Assembly (NCBI RefSeq): GCF_000743355.1
Contig: NZ_JQEI01000038.1
Coordinates: 1 to 43,880 of the forward strand
DNA: 43,880 nucleotides
Direction of reading: 5' to 3'
Source: Serratia sp. Ag1
Lineage (GTDB): Bacteria > Pseudomonadota > Gammaproteobacteria > Enterobacterales > Enterobacteriaceae
Below, one piece after another: positions 37,136-43,880 of this stretch; positions within the stretch are counted from its first letter, which is position 1; each line of letters begins with the position of its first letter. The notes beneath the pieces were generated by a model. The model was not told the DNA's origin, did not search any database, and saw only the letters and a list, made by a program, of their open reading frames with translations. Made by a program: the position numbers and the translations under genes.

Positions 37136-39247
37136 TCAGAAAGTGACATTCATCGAGAGCCAGTAATTGCGCCCGGCAATTACGTTCCCGGCGGTTGACT
37201 GGCTGCTGGTGAAGTAATCTCCGGCGGTCGTGCTGCTGCCGTTGACTTCGTAGGTGTGTGTGGCGGTAAAGTCTTTATCCAACAGGTTATTAACCGAACC
37301 ATTTAGCGTAATGTCTTTTGACACTTTGTAAGATCCGCCCAGGTTAAGCACGGCATAAGACTTGAAGTTAGGCCCCAGATTGCCATAAACGGCTCTATCC
37401 AGAGCGGAAAGATTATCGTAATTGGCGGTGAATCTGGCCATTTCCCCACGATACTCAGCTTTGATCCAAGAAGATAACTTATCGTTGATCGCCCAGTTCA
37501 GTTTGGCATTGGCCATATGTTCCGGCGTATTGGTTAATTTCGCTCCCCGATTATCCCCATCTCTCTGTTCACTGTCGGTATAGGTATAATTCATATTCAG
37601 TGACCAGTTCTCTGACCACAGCGGGATGGTTGTGGCTAATTCCACCCCTTGAGTAATAGCTTTACCGATATTCTGATAGCTGGACGTCAGGTCATTGATT
37701 TCGTAAGAGCTGATCTTGTTTTCATAAATGTTATGGAACAACGTGGCGTTTGCCTTGAAGCCGGTATAGTTATCGTAATAAGCCCCTAGCTCGTAGTTGG
37801 TGCTTTCTTCCGGTTTCAGGTTCGAGTTACCGAGAATAACAATGGTGCCCTGGCCACTGACTCCACTAACGCCGTCATGCAACTGAGCCAGGCTTGGCGT
37901 TTTATACCCGGTGCTTACCCCACCTTTGAAGGTCCAATCGTCAAGCGCGTTCCACACCAGATAGGCTCTGGGGCTGACATGGCTGCCAAAGGCGTCGTGG
38001 TACTCATAGCGTGCGCCGTAGGTCAGTGCCAAAGGGTCGATCAGCCGCCATTCGTCTTCACCGAATAAGGCCCAGGAGTCCTGTTCGAATTTCTCTCCGG
38101 TGGTTGCCAGAACGACGCCATCCTTCATCGTGGCATTGATATACTGCGCGCCCGTGGTCAGTAAATGGCTTTCTCCTACGGGAGAAACGAGTTTGCTATC
38201 AATGATCAGGTTGGTATTTTCCAACAGACGTTTATCACCAACCAGGTTTGAACCTTTTTCGACAACGGATGAGTTGATTAAACGGCCTTTGGTTTCGGTC
38301 TGGTTATAACTGAGGCTGGAACTCCATTTACCGAAGTTCAATTGGTTGTCGCTACCCAGCGTTGCTTTGCGGCGCTCATAGCGAATGGTATCGTCATAGC
38401 CACCGCGCGCACCGGAACCTAGGGTGCCTAATTGGCCTTCGCTGTTGTCATATTTCTGATTGGCCAACTCACCATCAAGCCAAAGTGTATTTTTTTCACT
38501 GAGTTGCCAGGTGAACTTGCTCCCCAAGCTATAGTTGTCGGCTTTTACCGGGTTGGGGCCACGATTGCTCAATTCAGCTCCCGAGGTTGATGAGGTCACG
38601 TGTGAAGCCTCACGCCGGAAGATGCTGCCACGCAGTGCTAGCCCGAGTTGGTTTTCAATCAGCCCTCCGCTGGAATAGAAGGTGAACTTGCTGCTGTCGC
38701 CATAATCGGTATCTTCTTGAAAGGTATGCTCAAGGCTAGCTGAGCTGGACCACTCTTTCGCGGTTTTTTTGGTGATAATATTGACTACGCCACCCATAGC
38801 ATCTGAGCCATACAGCGTGGACATTGGGCCGCGTATTATTTCGATACGTTCAATTGAGGCAAGCGGGGGCATAAAGCTGGTGTTCATCGTGCTGAAGCCA
38901 TTCGGGGTGACATCGGCAGTGCCGTTCTGGCGGATACCATCGACCAGAATCAGCGTATAGCTACTGGGCATGCCACGAATACTGATGTCGAGCCCTCCTG
39001 CTTTACCGGTTCCACTGCGGACATCGACACCTTCCACATCTGACAAGGCTTCTGCTAAATCATTGAATTTACGCTGGCTGAGTGCTTGCTGGCTAATCAC
39101 GGTGATACTGGCGGCGGCTTCAGTGATTTTTTGTTCATAACCTGATGCAGTAACGACGATATCTTCTGTTTCAGCGGATAACACAGGGTGAGCAGCCGAA
39201 GCGACTACAAACACGCCTAAAGAATAAAAAGCCCTTTTTTTAAACAT
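37136..39247 (-). CDS. TonB-dependent siderophore receptor (CirA/IrgA-like)
   Basis: A 703-residue outer-membrane receptor. A signal peptide (about 1-25, ending HPVLSA) is followed by a TonB box (EDIVVTAS). The plug domain includes SIRGMPSSYTLILVDGIRQ and RIEIIRGPMSTLYGSDAMGG. The 22-strand barrel ends in a terminal Phe (LSMNVTF). It resembles CirA/IrgA catecholate-siderophore receptors, but the ligand cannot be told. A Fur box 88 nt upstream indicates iron repression. The Met at 39247 gives the signal peptide; an open frame continues far upstream, with in-frame ATGs beyond the iron-box region. In E. coli cycA, ytfE and ytfF lie here instead, so this gene is a Serratia-side addition. Confidence 0.9.
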   Translation of the reverse strand: MFKKRAFYSLGVFVVASAAHPVLSAETEDIVVTASGYEQKITEAAASITVISQQALSQRKFNDLAEALSDVEGVDVRSGTGKAGGLDISIRGMPSSYTLILVDGIRQNGTADVTPNGFSTMNTSFMPPLASIERIEIIRGPMSTLYGSDAMGGVVNIITKKTAKEWSSSASLEHTFQEDTDYGDSSKFTFYSSGGLIENQLGLALRGSIFRREASHVTSSTSGAELSNRGPNPVKADNYSLGSKFTWQLSEKNTLWLDGELANQKYDNSEGQLGTLGSGARGGYDDTIRYERRKATLGSDNQLNFGKWSSSLSYNQTETKGRLINSSVVEKGSNLVGDKRLLENTNLIIDSKLVSPVGESHLLTTGAQYINATMKDGVVLATTGEKFEQDSWALFGEDEWRLIDPLALTYGARYEYHDAFGSHVSPRAYLVWNALDDWTFKGGVSTGYKTPSLAQLHDGVSGVSGQGTIVILGNSNLKPEESTNYELGAYYDNYTGFKANATLFHNIYENKISSYEINDLTSSYQNIGKAITQGVELATTIPLWSENWSLNMNYTYTDSEQRDGDNRGAKLTNTPEHMANAKLNWAINDKLSSWIKAEYRGEMARFTANYDNLSALDRAVYGNLGPNFKSYAVLNLGGSYKVSKDITLNGSVNNLLDKDFTATHTYEVNGSSTTAGDYFTSSQSTAGNVIAGRNYWLSMNVTF

Positions 39248-39334
39248 ACTTGATTCCATGGTTGCGTTGTCGATTAGCGACTTCTCAGGGGATGATGTTT
39301 TTGATTCCTGCATTGTAATGAAATGAAATTGAAT

Positions 39335-39369
39335 GTAAATGATTATCATTAAGATAATCATTATTAAGT
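39335..39369 (-). promoter_or_regulatory. Fur box of the TonB receptor gene
   Basis: On the minus strand the 19-mer at 39335-39353 agrees with GATAATGATAATCATTATC at 15 of 19 positions. A second GATAATCATTAT block follows to 39364, forming an overlapping array. It is 88 nt from the chosen start, suited to covering the promoter. Confidence 0.85.
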
Positions 39370-39448
39370 TAAGCACGGAAGAGTGCAGTGAACAGCCAGG
39401 TTTTTCACCGTGCAAGCAGGGGAGAATGCGGTAATTAGTGGGGAGATA

Positions 39449-39469
39449 GGGGCGCAGGTGGCGCGCCCC
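39449..39469 (-). terminator. Hairpin after cpdB
   Basis: GGGGCGC (39449-39455) pairs with GCGCCCC (39463-39469) just beyond the cpdB stop on the minus strand. No clean T-run follows, so termination strength is uncertain. Confidence 0.4.
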
Positions 39470-39476
39470 ACGAAGG

Positions 39477-41429
39477 TTATTTAGCGTGTAAATCTAACTG
39501 ATACAGGGCAAACCCGTTATTGTCTGCACCCACAGATTTCATAGGGTATTGAGCATGCTCTTGGATAAAGGATTTTGCCTTGTCGCTGGGTGAGGTTTCA
39601 AAACGGATATCCAGTGGATGTGTGCTGGGCAACGCCGCCAAGCGCCAGTTATTGTCCGCTTGCGGCTGCACTGCCCCGTGTTTCTGGGTTTCTGCACTGA
39701 TATAGGCCGCCAGTATTGAGCGGTTCTCATCCGGTGAAGCAAAGGCGATGTGGCTATCGCCAGTTCCGGCAAACTTGCCGCCATAGGCGCGATAGTTATT
39801 GGTGGCCACCAGGAACGTCGCTTGTGGATCGATCGGCTTCCCTTTGAAGGTCAGCTGTTTGATGCGCTCTGCTTTGTCGTTAATGAGCACACATTCACCG
39901 TCGTAGCGTGCTGGTTGGCTGACGTCGATCTGATAGCTCACCCCATCGATGACATCGAAATTATAGGTGCGGAACCCATCCCAATTAATCAGTTCCTGGG
40001 GTTTGCTGCTGTTGAGATCGATCTGATTGAACTGCCCGGCGGAGCATTCCAGCCATTCTTTAACTTCTTTCCCGCTGGCTTTGACCACCGCTAAGGTATT
40101 CGGGTAGAGATAAAGATCGGCGGCGTTGCGGAACGTCAGCTGACCTTTTTCCACTTCGACAAAGCTGGCGGGATCGTTCTTGCGGCCACCGACCTTAAAG
40201 GGCGCGGCGGCAGAGAGCACCGGTAGATCGGCCAGATCCGGATCGCCCTGAATGTAGCGTTCGACGTAGGCTTTTTGTGCATTATTGACGATCTGCACCG
40301 TCGGATCGTCCTGCACCAATGCCAGATAGCTGTACATGTTGCCGGCTGATTTGCCGATCGGTTTGCTGACAAATTCGCGTGTGGCCTTATGATCCTGCGC
40401 CAGGATTTTCACCAGATCTGCATCTTCGGCTACCAGCGACTTTTTGTTTTCTTTGTCGTAGATTGGCCGGGCTTCTGCCTTGGCGGCGGCGACTTGCCAA
40501 CTGCCGCTGTCGTTATTCAACTGCAGATCTACCACGCCAAGATGATCGCCCCATTGGCCTGGCATCACCGCTGGCACGCCGTTCAGCAGGCCTTTATCAA
40601 TGTCTGCGCCCGGAATATTGGCAAAGTCTTTGCTTGGGAATACGGCGTGAGCATGGCCAAACATGATGGCATCAATACCCGGTACCTGGCTGAGGTAGTA
40701 CACCGAATTTTCTGCCATGGTTTTGTAGGGTTCACTGGAAAGGCCTGAGTGTGGAATAGCGACAACCAGATCGGCCCCTTGTTTGCGCATTTCAGGTACA
40801 TAGCGTTTGGCGGTTTCGGTAATGTCGTTGACGGTGACCTTGCCGTGTAGATTCACCTTATCCCAGCTTAATATTTGCGGCGGTACAAAGCCGATATAAC
40901 CGATGCGCAGAGTATGTGTTTTGCCATCACGGTCTTTAACCGGTGTATCGACGATGATGTAAGGGGTGAACAGGGGTTTTTGCGTTGTCGCATCAATGAC
41001 GTTGGCGTTGACGTAAGGGAATTTAGCCCCGGCGAGGGCATTTTTCAGGTAGTCGAGGCCGTAGTTGAATTCGTGGTTACCGATGTTGCCCACCGCGTAA
41101 TCCAGCGTATTCATGGCCTTATAAACCGGATGGGTGTCACCGGGTTTTAAGCCCTTGGCTGCCATGTAATCGGCCAGTGGGCTGCCTTGAATCAGGTCAC
41201 CGTTATCCACCAGTACGCTGTTGGTGGCCTGTTGCCGTGCTTGCTGGATCAGGCTGGCGGTGCGCACCAGGCCGAATTTATCGGTTGGTTTATCTTTGTA
41301 ATAGTCGAAGTCCATCATATTGCTATGCAGATCGGTGGTTTCCAGCACGCGTAGATCCACCGTTGCGGCCTGGGCTGAGGCGCACACCAGCAGAGCAAGG
41401 GCGGATAATCTCAGTGGGCGTTTGATCAT
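39477..41429 (-). CDS. cpdB: Periplasmic 2',3'-cyclic phosphodiesterase/3'-nucleotidase CpdB
   Basis: A 650-residue precursor. A signal peptide (1-21, ending CASAQA) precedes the metallophosphoesterase domain ([55 protein letters not shown] with the metal ligands). The 5'-nucleotidase C-terminal domain follows. It hydrolyses 2',3'-cyclic nucleotides and 3'-nucleotides so that nucleosides and phosphate can be taken up. The ATG at 41429 has GGAGACAGG upstream and gives the signal; an in-frame start 123 nt upstream does not. It is divergent from cysQ, which handles related 3'-phosphonucleotides in the cytoplasm. Confidence 0.96.
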   Translation of the reverse strand: MIKRPLRLSALALLVCASAQAATVDLRVLETTDLHSNMMDFDYYKDKPTDKFGLVRTASLIQQARQQATNSVLVDNGDLIQGSPLADYMAAKGLKPGDTHPVYKAMNTLDYAVGNIGNHEFNYGLDYLKNALAGAKFPYVNANVIDATTQKPLFTPYIIVDTPVKDRDGKTHTLRIGYIGFVPPQILSWDKVNLHGKVTVNDITETAKRYVPEMRKQGADLVVAIPHSGLSSEPYKTMAENSVYYLSQVPGIDAIMFGHAHAVFPSKDFANIPGADIDKGLLNGVPAVMPGQWGDHLGVVDLQLNNDSGSWQVAAAKAEARPIYDKENKKSLVAEDADLVKILAQDHKATREFVSKPIGKSAGNMYSYLALVQDDPTVQIVNNAQKAYVERYIQGDPDLADLPVLSAAAPFKVGGRKNDPASFVEVEKGQLTFRNAADLYLYPNTLAVVKASGKEVKEWLECSAGQFNQIDLNSSKPQELINWDGFRTYNFDVIDGVSYQIDVSQPARYDGECVLINDKAERIKQLTFKGKPIDPQATFLVATNNYRAYGGKFAGTGDSHIAFASPDENRSILAAYISAETQKHGAVQPQADNNWRLAALPSTHPLDIRFETSPSDKAKSFIQEHAQYPMKSVGADNNGFALYQLDLHAK

Positions 41430-41683
41430 TGCCTGTCTCCATTCCATTAATATTCGAGAGGTATCGCAAAGAGATATGTAATTATCATTGGGTATCTCAC
41501 CAAACTGTGAAGTTTGGCAGAAAATTATCGAATGTAACGTGGCGAAGTGCAAAGTTGTGATGTGTAAGACTTGAGGAAATACCGTCAGTTACGGGGTTGG
41601 GATGGCTATTCCATGGAAAAAAAACTAGGCTGCTAGCTATAGCAAAGGGAAATTCCCCGGAAACTGCGTGCCAGAGGTGAATG

Positions 41684-42424
41684 ATGTTAGAGCAGATTTG
41701 CCAGCTATCCCGTGAAGCGGGGGCGGCGATTATGGCGGTGTATCATGGTGAACAGCCGCTTGATGTTGCACAAAAAAAAGATGACTCCCCGGTTACCGCT
41801 GCCGATCTGGCTGCACATCATATTATCCAACGGGGTTTGGCTGAGTTGACGCCGGGCATACCGCTGCTGTCGGAAGAAGATCCCCCAACTTGGGAAGTGC
41901 GCCGCAACTGGACACGTTACTGGCTGGTCGATCCCCTTGACGGGACTAAAGAGTTTTTACATCGTAACGGTGAGTTCACGGTCAATATCGCCTTGATCGA
42001 AGAAGGGGAGGCGGTAATGGGCGTGGTTTATGCGCCAGCGCTGGATGTGTTATATCTGGCCGAACGTGGGCAAGCCTGGAAAGAGGAAGGGGGCCAACGC
42101 TGTGCGATCCGCGTCAGTAATGCTCAGCCGCCTTTGGTGGTGGTCAGCCGTTCCCATAGTGACGACGAATTGAAGGATTACCTGAAACAGTTAGGTGAAC
42201 ATCAAACGGTTAGCGTGGGGTCTTCGCTGAAGTTCTGCTTGGTGGCGGAAGGTAAAGCGCAGCTTTATCCACGCTTTGGGCCGACCAACATCTGGGATAC
42301 TGCCGCAGGGCATGCGGTCGCGGTTGCTGCCGGGGCGAAAATCCACGACTGGCAAGGTAAGCCACTGCGGTATATGCCGCGCGAATCTTTCCTCAACCCT
42401 GGCTTTCGGGTTTCACTGTTTTAG
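41684..42424 (+). CDS. cysQ: 3'(2'),5'-bisphosphate nucleotidase CysQ
   Basis: A 246-residue Mg-dependent, Li-sensitive phosphatase that hydrolyses 3'-phosphoadenosine 5'-phosphate (PAP) and relieves its toxicity in sulfate assimilation. Motifs include [37 protein letters not shown] (metal-binding DP-x-D-G-T) and [16 protein letters not shown]. The second of two adjacent ATGs (41684) is preferred: AGAGG is 6 nt before it and MLEQICQL matches the E. coli start. Confidence 0.96.
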   Translation: MLEQICQLSREAGAAIMAVYHGEQPLDVAQKKDDSPVTAADLAAHHIIQRGLAELTPGIPLLSEEDPPTWEVRRNWTRYWLVDPLDGTKEFLHRNGEFTVNIALIEEGEAVMGVVYAPALDVLYLAERGQAWKEEGGQRCAIRVSNAQPPLVVVSRSHSDDELKDYLKQLGEHQTVSVGSSLKFCLVAEGKAQLYPRFGPTNIWDTAAGHAVAVAAGAKIHDWQGKPLRYMPRESFLNPGFRVSLF

Positions 42425-42453
42425 CCATGTCCCGCCAATCGACATGGCGGGAC
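42425..42453. terminator. Two mutually exclusive hairpins between cysQ and ytfJ
   Basis: GTCCCGCC (42429-42436) can pair with GGCGGGAC (42446-42453), or CCATGTC (42425-42431) with GACATGG (42441-42447). They share bases, so only one forms at a time. The location between convergent genes suggests a bidirectional terminator, though the T-run is weak. Confidence 0.5.
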
Positions 42454-42463
42454 GGCTGCATTG

Positions 42464-43024
42464 CTATTTCAATAACTGGTGCAGCATTGCCATGACTTGC
42501 TCTACCTCTTGCGGCGTTAATGCGCCATCTTTGGCAAACTGGATCTTACCTTCCTGATCCAGTACCACAATCGCGGAGCTCTTTGGCTGCAGATCCCAGG
42601 CTTTTTTGACGTTGCCATTGCTGTCGACAACAAATTGCGACCAAGGGAAGGTTTTCTTGCTGTCTTCAATACTGTTGCGGACGAACATCGCCGTGCCGAC
42701 GATAGCATCGTCGGTATTGACGATCGTCGTCGTTTGGTAACGATCGTGCGGTAACTTCGCGGCCTTAATGGCTTCGATCAACGGATCGTTCAATTCCTTG
42801 GCGGAGGTACGGCCAGCAATATGCTGGACGACACGCACTTTTCCGCTGAGCTGCGCGCTATTCCAATTTTTGTAGCTAAACTTATCATTATCGTAATTCA
42901 ACTCGCCTTTATCGCTGACGCCGATAGGGGCAACGCGTTGCTGGAGTTGGAAGTTATGTGCCGAGGCCAGCATCGGGGCCAGCAGCAGCGCTATCAGCAT
43001 CAGCAGCAGGCTACTCTTTTTCAT
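42464..43024 (-). CDS. ytfJ: YtfJ-family periplasmic protein, thioredoxin-like
   Basis: A 186-residue protein with a signal peptide (MKKSSLLLMLIALLLAPMLA, cleaved near SASA|HNF) and a thioredoxin-like fold lacking the redox C-x-x-C. Sequence segments GKVRVVQHIAGRTSAKELND and SAIVVLDQEGKIQFAKDG are conserved in the YtfJ family. Its function is unknown. It is convergent with cysQ and divergent from ytfK. Confidence 0.92.
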   Translation of the reverse strand: MKKSSLLLMLIALLLAPMLASAHNFQLQQRVAPIGVSDKGELNYDNDKFSYKNWNSAQLSGKVRVVQHIAGRTSAKELNDPLIEAIKAAKLPHDRYQTTTIVNTDDAIVGTAMFVRNSIEDSKKTFPWSQFVVDSNGNVKKAWDLQPKSSAIVVLDQEGKIQFAKDGALTPQEVEQVMAMLHQLLK

Positions 43025-43352
43025 GCATTCTCCTGAAAGGTGACGTTATTATCATTGATACGCAGGTGCTTAAAGCATAGGTGGTCGTCAGAGGTCTGTC
43101 CTGTTAGCCGGATCGCAGTTTTCCCTTCTGGCCAATTTCATGCGATTTTTGAATGGTTATACTGAAAAATCAAAAAATAACTCCACACAATTCTGTCATA
43201 AAGTGTAAAGGTAGTGCAGAAAACCAAGCAGAGTGGAACAAAATAGTCTTTACTCAGTCTACTAGATAGCAATCAAGTTGCGTTTCAGATTTCGGGGCTA
43301 CCACTTTGGTGGCTTGCTGAGCGCATTGCTCCAAGGGGAGGAGAGTAAAACA
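43025..43352. other. Divergent ytfJ-ytfK promoter region
   Basis: This 328-nt AT-rich gap separates divergent genes. It has no gene. A half-site resembling a Pho box is listed separately; GGGGAGGAG before 43353 is the ytfK ribosome site. Confidence 0.55.
43193..43210 (+). promoter_or_regulatory. Possible Pho box upstream of ytfK
   Basis: CTGTCATAAA matches the first half of the Pho-box consensus exactly, but the expected second CTGTCA 11 nt later is poor. E. coli ytfK is a PhoB-activated gene, which gives the half-site some weight. It is about 150 nt before the start codon. Confidence 0.35.
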
Positions 43353-43559
43353 ATGAGAATCTTCCAGCGTTATAATCCACTAACGGTAGCAAAGTATGTG
43401 AAGACCCTGTTCCGAGGGCGGCTGTACATCAAAGATGTAGGGGCATTCGAATTCGATAAAGGCAAAATTTTGATTCCGAAGGTGCGTGATAAACGCCACT
43501 TCAGCGTGATGTCAGAGGTCAACCGCCAGGTGTTGTTATTGCAAGCCGAAATGGGTTGA
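43353..43559 (+). CDS. ytfK: YtfK, stimulator of SpoT (ppGpp) activity
   Basis: A 68-residue protein of the YtfK family: [37 protein letters not shown] and [14 protein letters not shown]. In E. coli it binds SpoT and favours ppGpp synthesis in phosphate or fatty-acid starvation. The ATG at 43353 is chosen because it follows GGGGAGGAG and gives the family length; the frame continues upstream without homology. An intact 127-bp repeat and then a terminator follow. Confidence 0.95.
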   Translation: MRIFQRYNPLTVAKYVKTLFRGRLYIKDVGAFEFDKGKILIPKVRDKRHFSVMSEVNRQVLLLQAEMG

Positions 43560-43564
43560 GACGC

Positions 43565-43691
43565 TATACCCGTCATCCTTCAAGTTGCTTGGGTGTTGGC
43601 TGCCCTCGCTCACCCCAGTCACTTACTTGAGTAAGCTCCTGGGGCTGCACTCAGTTGCCGCCTACAAGCAACTCGAATTATTTTGGGTATA
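43565..43691. repeat. 127-bp palindromic intergenic repeat, intact copy
   Basis: Same length, ends (TATACCC...GGGTATA) and orientation as the copy at 27526-27652, 5 nt after the ytfK stop. Both arms carry the TTCAAGTTGC/GCAACTCGAA pairing, so it can fold as a long hairpin in the ytfK transcript and may influence its 3' end. Confidence 0.85.
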
Positions 43692-43716
43692 GAAGAGTAA
43701 ACCTGCAAATAAATAT

Positions 43717-43740
43717 CCTCCGGCATAGCCGGAGGTTTTT
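43717..43740 (+). terminator. Strong Rho-independent terminator
   Basis: CCTCCGGC (43717-43724) pairs with GCCGGAGG (43728-43735) around ATA, with TTTTT after it. It ends the ytfK transcript downstream of the repeat and could also serve the minus-strand gene entering from the right. Confidence 0.9.
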
Positions 43741-43816
43741 CATATGCGCCTATAAGGCTCTCTTACCTGCTGCGCCCTAGCAGGCGCATTGCGATCTGAC
43801 ATTCGCATTTTATCGG

Positions 43817-43880
43817 TTACTTACGGCCCGTAAACGGGCTACCCGGATACGGGATCGACAACTGCTCACCCATTTTATCC
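43817..43880 (-). CDS. Possible C-terminal end of an unidentified protein, partial
   Basis: The minus strand is open from the right edge to a stop at 43817-43819, ending KMGEQLSIPYPGSPFTGRK. The composition looks protein-like and a terminator lies in the right place 77 nt downstream. I do not recognise the family, and it is not the ytfL product expected in E. coli. The coding DNA contains a small GCCCG/CGGGC palindrome. It could be a chance open frame. Confidence 0.35.
   Translation of the reverse strand, partial: DKMGEQLSIPYPGSPFTGRK

Noticed and set aside
39247..39415. An earlier start for the TonB receptor
   Set aside because: The upstream extension crosses the Fur box and lacks a signal sequence; the Met at 39247 begins a normal signal peptide.

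Overview
The window looks like an enterobacterial chromosome, most likely Serratia or a close Yersiniaceae relative. From about 13.98 kb to the right edge it follows the E. coli 94-95 min order (queG, nnr, tsaE, amiB, mutL, miaA, hfq, hflX, hflK, hflC, yjeT, purA, nsrR, rnr, rlmB, bsmA, yjfP, rpsF-priB-rpsR-rplI, ytfB, fklB, cpdB, cysQ, ytfJ, ytfK). Differences from E. coli include an AmiB with two added LysM domains, a TonB-dependent receptor where E. coli has cycA-ytfE-ytfF, and Serratia/Yersinia-type 127-bp palindromic repeats. The genus is inferred from protein resemblance, not from a search.

Positions 1 to about 13,680 are an accessory island. It opens with a contact-dependent inhibition (CDI) locus: the last codons of a probable CdiB transporter, a HlyC-type lysine acyltransferase (CdiC), an Ail/Lom/OmpX-type outer-membrane barrel, a 3,009-residue CdiA exoprotein with an LHH nuclease C-terminus, and a SUKH (SMI1/KNR4) immunity protein. 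A 35-codon remnant resembling another SUKH immunity gene follows. Next is a very AT-rich two-gene operon, a DUF262 (ParB/Srx-fold) protein and a HEPN protein with an R-x4-H motif, which looks like a defence or toxin module.

The island's right border is visible. A damaged palindromic repeat contains a 166-bp MITE-like insertion with inverted ends and flanking TA. A 14-nt copy of the 3' end of tRNA-Gly(GCC) sits beside an IHF consensus. In E. coli the glyVXY tRNA genes lie just here, between orn and queG, so the island probably entered that tRNA locus. Between this att-like scar and queG are two DnaA-box matches, suggesting a datA-like DnaA-titration site.

The backbone then runs through queuosine synthesis (queG), metabolite repair (nnr), tRNA t6A (tsaE), septal amidase (amiB), mismatch repair (mutL), tRNA i6A (miaA), RNA chaperone (hfq), ribosome-rescue GTPase (hflX) and the HflKC complex. 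It continues with purA, the NO-responsive nsrR-rnr-rlmB cluster, stress lipoprotein bsmA, esterase yjfP and the S6 ribosomal operon. The yjfP-rpsF gap (about 810 nt) has no credible gene but holds at least seven near-perfect stem-loops, the least explained part of the backbone. The right end has an OapA-type division protein (ytfB), FKBP22, a Fur-regulated TonB receptor, divergent cpdB/cysQ (nucleotide phosphate salvage), ytfJ, ytfK, a repeat copy, and the possible C-terminus of an unidentified minus-strand gene.
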